Shown here piece after piece: positions 6,966-9,324 of a stretch of 9,324 nt of DNA. The notes under the pieces are model-generated. The model saw only the letters and a list, made by a program, of their open reading frames with translations, was not told the origin of the DNA and ran no database searches. Position numbers and translations under genes: made by a program. The stretch's first letter is position 1; every line of letters starts with the position of its first letter. Origin of the DNA: GCA-2686265 sp036010965 (GTDB lineage Bacteria > Planctomycetota > UBA1135 > GCA-002686595); NCBI GenBank assembly GCA_036010965.1, contig DASCMO010000042.1:1-9324 (forward strand), in the 5' to 3' direction.

Positions 6966-8255
6966 ATGCCCGAAGTCTACAACTGGCAGCTCGGCCGCTC
7001 GATGAGCTATCCCTACGAGGAGAGCCATCCCGACCGACAATTCGCCTTCGTCTTCAACATCAACCGCTGCATCGCCTGCCAGACCTGTTCGATGGCCTGC
7101 AAGTCCACCTGGACCTGGTCGCGCGGGCAGGAGTTCATGTGGTGGAACAACGTCGAGACCAAGCCCTACGGTGGCTACCCGCACGGGTGGGATTCGAAGC
7201 TGCTCGGCATGCTCGAGGACGTGAATCCCAAGGGGCAGAAGTGGGGCGATCAGGACGACAAGGAGCCCGAATGGCCCTACGGCAGCTTCGAAGGCATGAC
7301 CATCTTCGAGGCCGCCGAACGCAAGCGACTCGAGACGCAGTCGACTCGCGCGCTCGGCTACCTGCCCTCCGAGGAGGAGTGGCGCGCTCCGAACATCCAC
7401 GAGGAGGTCGCCCACGGACCGCTCCAGAAGCAGGGAGACAGGCCGGGTACGGCTCAGCTGCCTGAACACCGTGTCTGGTACTTCTACCTGCAGCGCATCT
7501 GCAACCACTGCACATACCCCGGCTGCCTCGCGGCCTGTCCACGGAAGGTGATCTACAAGCGTCCTGAAGACGGCGTGGTGTTGCTCGATCAGTCCCGCTG
7601 TCGCGGGTACCGCAAGTGCGTCGAGGCCTGTCCGTACAAGAAGTCCATGTACCGACCGTCGACCCGCACGAGCGAGAAGTGCATCGCCTGCTACCCGCGG
7701 CTCGAGGGCCGAGACGAGGCGATCACTCCTGACCAAACACCGGTCGAGACGCGCTGCATGAGCGCCTGCGTCGGCAAGATCCGCATGCAGGGGCTGGTGA
7801 AGATCACCGAAGAGGGCGAGTGGGCCGTGGAGCCCGATCACCCGCTCTACTACCTGGTGCGCGAGCGTCAGGTTGCGCTTCCGCTGTATCCGCAGTTCGG
7901 GACCGAACCGAACGGCTTCTACATCCCGCCGCGCTGGGTGCCGCGCCCTTACCTCGAGCAGATGTTCGGGCCCGGCGTGCGGGACGCCATCGAGCAGTAC
8001 GCCTGCCCCGACCGCGAGCTCCTGGCCGTCCTGCAGCTCTTCCGAGCGACCCAGCAGATTCTCTTCCGCTTCGAGATCAAGAAGGGCCCGAAGGTCGCGG
8101 AGGTCGAGGTGACCATGCCGAACGGCACCAAGAAGACGCAGGAGCTGTTCAACGACACCGCCTGTGGCTTCAACGCCGCCGGCAAGGAGGTGGTCCGTGT
8201 GACTGTCGAGGAGCCCACCTGGGAGCGCCCCAAGGAACATCTGAACTCGATCTGA
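6966..8255 (+). CDS. nxrB: Iron-sulfur beta subunit, NxrB-like (nitrite oxidoreductase / nitrate reductase family)
   Basis: The protein is 429 residues, the NxrB size as I recall it. Four cysteine groups of the NarH/NxrB type are visible: C35-x2-C38-x2-C41-x3-C45; C179-x2-C182-x4-C187-x3-C191; C212-x2-Y215-x2-C218-x3-C222, where an aromatic residue replaces the second Cys, as in the [3Fe-4S] site of NarH; and C239-x2-C242 with C264-x3-C268. This predicts three [4Fe-4S] and one [3Fe-4S] cluster. Blocks that I recall as nearly identical in Nitrospira NxrB include MPEVYNWQLGR, FVFNINRC, MWWNNVETKPYGGYP, ICNHCTYPGCLAACPRK, LPLYPQFGTEPNG and the C-terminal HLNSI. There is no export signal, so it should travel with alpha through Tat. 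The start is ATG 6966 with GGAG nine bases upstream (6953-6956). It carries electrons between alpha and the gamma haem b. Confidence 0.93.
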   Translation: MPEVYNWQLGRSMSYPYEESHPDRQFAFVFNINRCIACQTCSMACKSTWTWSRGQEFMWWNNVETKPYGGYPHGWDSKLLGMLEDVNPKGQKWGDQDDKEPEWPYGSFEGMTIFEAAERKRLETQSTRALGYLPSEEEWRAPNIHEEVAHGPLQKQGDRPGTAQLPEHRVWYFYLQRICNHCTYPGCLAACPRKVIYKRPEDGVVLLDQSRCRGYRKCVEACPYKKSMYRPSTRTSEKCIACYPRLEGRDEAITPDQTPVETRCMSACVGKIRMQGLVKITEEGEWAVEPDHPLYYLVRERQVALPLYPQFGTEPNGFYIPPRWVPRPYLEQMFGPGVRDAIEQYACPDRELLAVLQLFRATQQILFRFEIKKGPKVAEVEVTMPNGTKKTQELFNDTACGFNAAGKEVVRVTVEEPTWERPKEHLNSI

Positions 8256-8257
8256 TC

Positions 8258-9082
8258 ATGGAAACGTCGATCGACCCGACTACCGACCACGAGATGGCGC
8301 GACTGGCCGCCCGTGAGCACGTTCTGCGCTTTCTGTCTCTCGCAGCCAGCGATCCCACGGCCAAGCGCTTCGAGGACATCTTCGCTCCGGACTTCCAGGA
8401 GCTCGCCTGCGCGGCCGCGTGCCACCTGGCCGCGGACCCGACGCTCCGCGCCGCACAGCTCGCTCCCGGCGAGGTGTCGCCTGGGGAACTGGACCTCGCT
8501 CCGCTGGTCCGGGCGCTTGATGTACCGCGCCCACAGTTCGTCGAGGAGCACACGCAGGTGTTCGGTCTGGTGGTCTCCAAGGAGTGTCCCCCGTACGAGG
8601 TGCAGTACTGCCCGCAGACCTTCTCGGTCTTCCGCAGCCAGCGTCTGGCCGATATCGCTGGTTTCTACCACGCCTTCGGCGTCACGCCCGGTCGCGATGC
8701 GCCCGAACGCGTCGACCACATCGCCTGCGAGCTCGAGTTCCTGGCCTGGCTGGTGGCGAAGGAGCGCCACGCCCGCGCCGGCGATGGAGACGATTGGGCC
8801 GAGCGGGTCGCGATCTGTCGCGACGCCCAGCGCGATTTCGTCGCCGAGCACGTCGCCTGGTGGGTGCCCGCCTTCGCGCGAGCGCTCGGCGAGCGTGCGC
8901 GCACCCTCGAGCCCCCGTCCGTGTTCCAGGCCGCGTTCGCCGACGCTCTGGCGGCCTTGATTCCGGCCGAGCGCGCGGCGCTCGACGTGGCGCCACCGCA
9001 AGTGCTCGCGGAGCCGCAGCCTGATGAGGAGCAGGCGGAGGGCGGCTGCGCGGGTTGCGGCTCGGAAGAAGGCGGTAGCTGA
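8258..9082 (+). CDS. TorD/NarJ-family molybdoenzyme maturation chaperone with a C-terminal cysteine tail
   Basis: The protein is 274 residues, mostly alpha-helical and without an export signal, so cytoplasmic. TorD-type features are visible: the helical start REHVLRFLSLAASDP, ECPPYE at 109-114 (the family's E-x-PP-Y-E region), the helix QRLADIAGFYHAFGV (128-142), PERVDHIACELEFLAWLVAKE (149-169, the most conserved block) and AEHVAWWVPAFARAL (196-210). It should bind the alpha Tat peptide and apo-protein until cofactor insertion, then release the alpha-beta pair for export. The tail from about 248 is Pro/Glu/Gly-rich and ends with C264-x2-C267, a possible metal site that I do not recall as a general TorD feature. 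ATG 8258 is two bases past the beta stop, with no good ribosome site, so translational coupling is likely; ATG 8294 is an alternative. Confidence 0.85.
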   Translation: METSIDPTTDHEMARLAAREHVLRFLSLAASDPTAKRFEDIFAPDFQELACAAACHLAADPTLRAAQLAPGEVSPGELDLAPLVRALDVPRPQFVEEHTQVFGLVVSKECPPYEVQYCPQTFSVFRSQRLADIAGFYHAFGVTPGRDAPERVDHIACELEFLAWLVAKERHARAGDGDDWAERVAICRDAQRDFVAEHVAWWVPAFARALGERARTLEPPSVFQAAFADALAALIPAERAALDVAPPQVLAEPQPDEEQAEGGCAGCGSEEGGS

Positions 9083-9324
9083 ACCCCCACGGCGGCGTCG
9101 CGCGCTCCGGCTCGCGCGAGGCCTCCGCCACCTGCTCCCTGTGCCACCGCGAGTCGTCCTGCGACGACTGCCGGCGGCTCGAATCCACATCAGCCAGTTT
9201 GTCGGAGCATATCAACTTGCGGGGAGAAACTGGGGATTGCGAAAGCTCAGCTCGCGATGGAGTGGCCATTTCATCCTTACGGCCTAACAAGTGACATAAT
9301 CGGTGTAACCGGTCCACTATTCCG
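9083..9324. other. Right-edge stretch: no startable gene, cysteine-cluster remnant and composition change
   Basis: After the chaperone stop I see no gene with a usable start. One plus-strand frame (9079-9289), opening just after a TAG at 9076-9078, encodes CSLCHRESSCDDCRR at about 9130-9174, a haem-c or metal-binding-like pattern. It has no ATG, GTG or TTG before the motif. From about 9190 the sequence is visibly less GC-rich (roughly half) than the operon. A second frame stays open to the window edge from ATG near 9256, but gives only about 22 residues with no recognised motif. Confidence 0.45.
9152..9169. repeat. 7-bp hairpin after the operon, possible weak terminator
   Basis: AGTCGTC (9152-9158) and GACGACT (9163-9169) are perfect reverse complements around the tetraloop CTGC. 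The hairpin lies 70 bases after the chaperone stop, where an operon terminator would be expected, but no T-run follows. It overlaps the codons of the cysteine-cluster remnant, so it may be a by-product of those codons. Confidence 0.35.

Noticed and set aside
6957..8240. Minus-strand open frame of 427 codons opposite the beta gene
   Set aside because: Antisense shadow caused by GC-rich third positions; the plus strand encodes a conserved ferredoxin-type subunit.
9281..9292. GCCTAAC matching the RYYYAAC box of integron attC sites
   Set aside because: A 7-base degenerate match is expected by chance several times in 9 kb, and no partner GTTRRRY or folded attC structure is visible before the window ends.
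1..9324. CRISPR arrays, rRNA genes, transposase genes
   Set aside because: No spaced direct repeats, rRNA motifs or transposase-like proteins were seen on either strand.

Overview
The window comes from a high-GC bacterium (about two thirds G+C by eye; not computed). Its core is one plus-strand operon of five genes, 1451-9082, for a periplasmic molybdenum enzyme of the type II DMSO reductase family. The beta subunit closely resembles, from memory, the beta subunit of Nitrospira-type nitrite oxidoreductase (NxrB). The alpha subunit carries a twin-arginine signal and belongs to the same nitrite oxidoreductase / extracytoplasmic nitrate reductase group. The phylum cannot be fixed from this sequence. 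The truncated hydrolase at the left edge is of a kind common in Planctomycetota, which is only a hint.

Layout: 1-131 holds no recognisable gene. 132-485 (minus) is the N-terminal part of a secreted alpha/beta hydrolase that stops before its active-site region. 486-1450 has no convincing gene; it contains a perfect 10-bp hairpin (861-887) and what looks like the 3' end of a tRNA gene on the minus strand (1315-1339), a possible scar of an integration. Then follow: a gamma-type cytochrome with two c-type haem domains fused to an ethylbenzene-dehydrogenase-type haem b domain (1451-3073); the molybdopterin catalytic alpha subunit (3132-6626); an unrecognised 110-residue protein (6628-6960); the four-cluster iron-sulfur beta subunit (6966-8255); and a TorD-family maturation chaperone with a cysteine tail (8258-9082). 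From alpha onward the genes are 1-5 bases apart, so they are probably co-transcribed and translationally coupled. 9083-9324 contains a small hairpin, an unstartable CxxCH-type cysteine cluster, and a drop in G+C toward the right edge.

How it would work: the chaperone holds apo-alpha until the molybdenum cofactor is inserted. Alpha (Tat signal) carries beta, which has no signal, across the membrane. Electrons pass between the Mo site, the FS0 cluster in alpha, the four clusters in beta, the haem b of the gamma domain, and then the two fused haem c domains, which can exchange with soluble cytochrome c or a terminal oxidase. The sequence does not decide whether the enzyme oxidises nitrite, reduces nitrate, or acts on another substrate such as chlorate.
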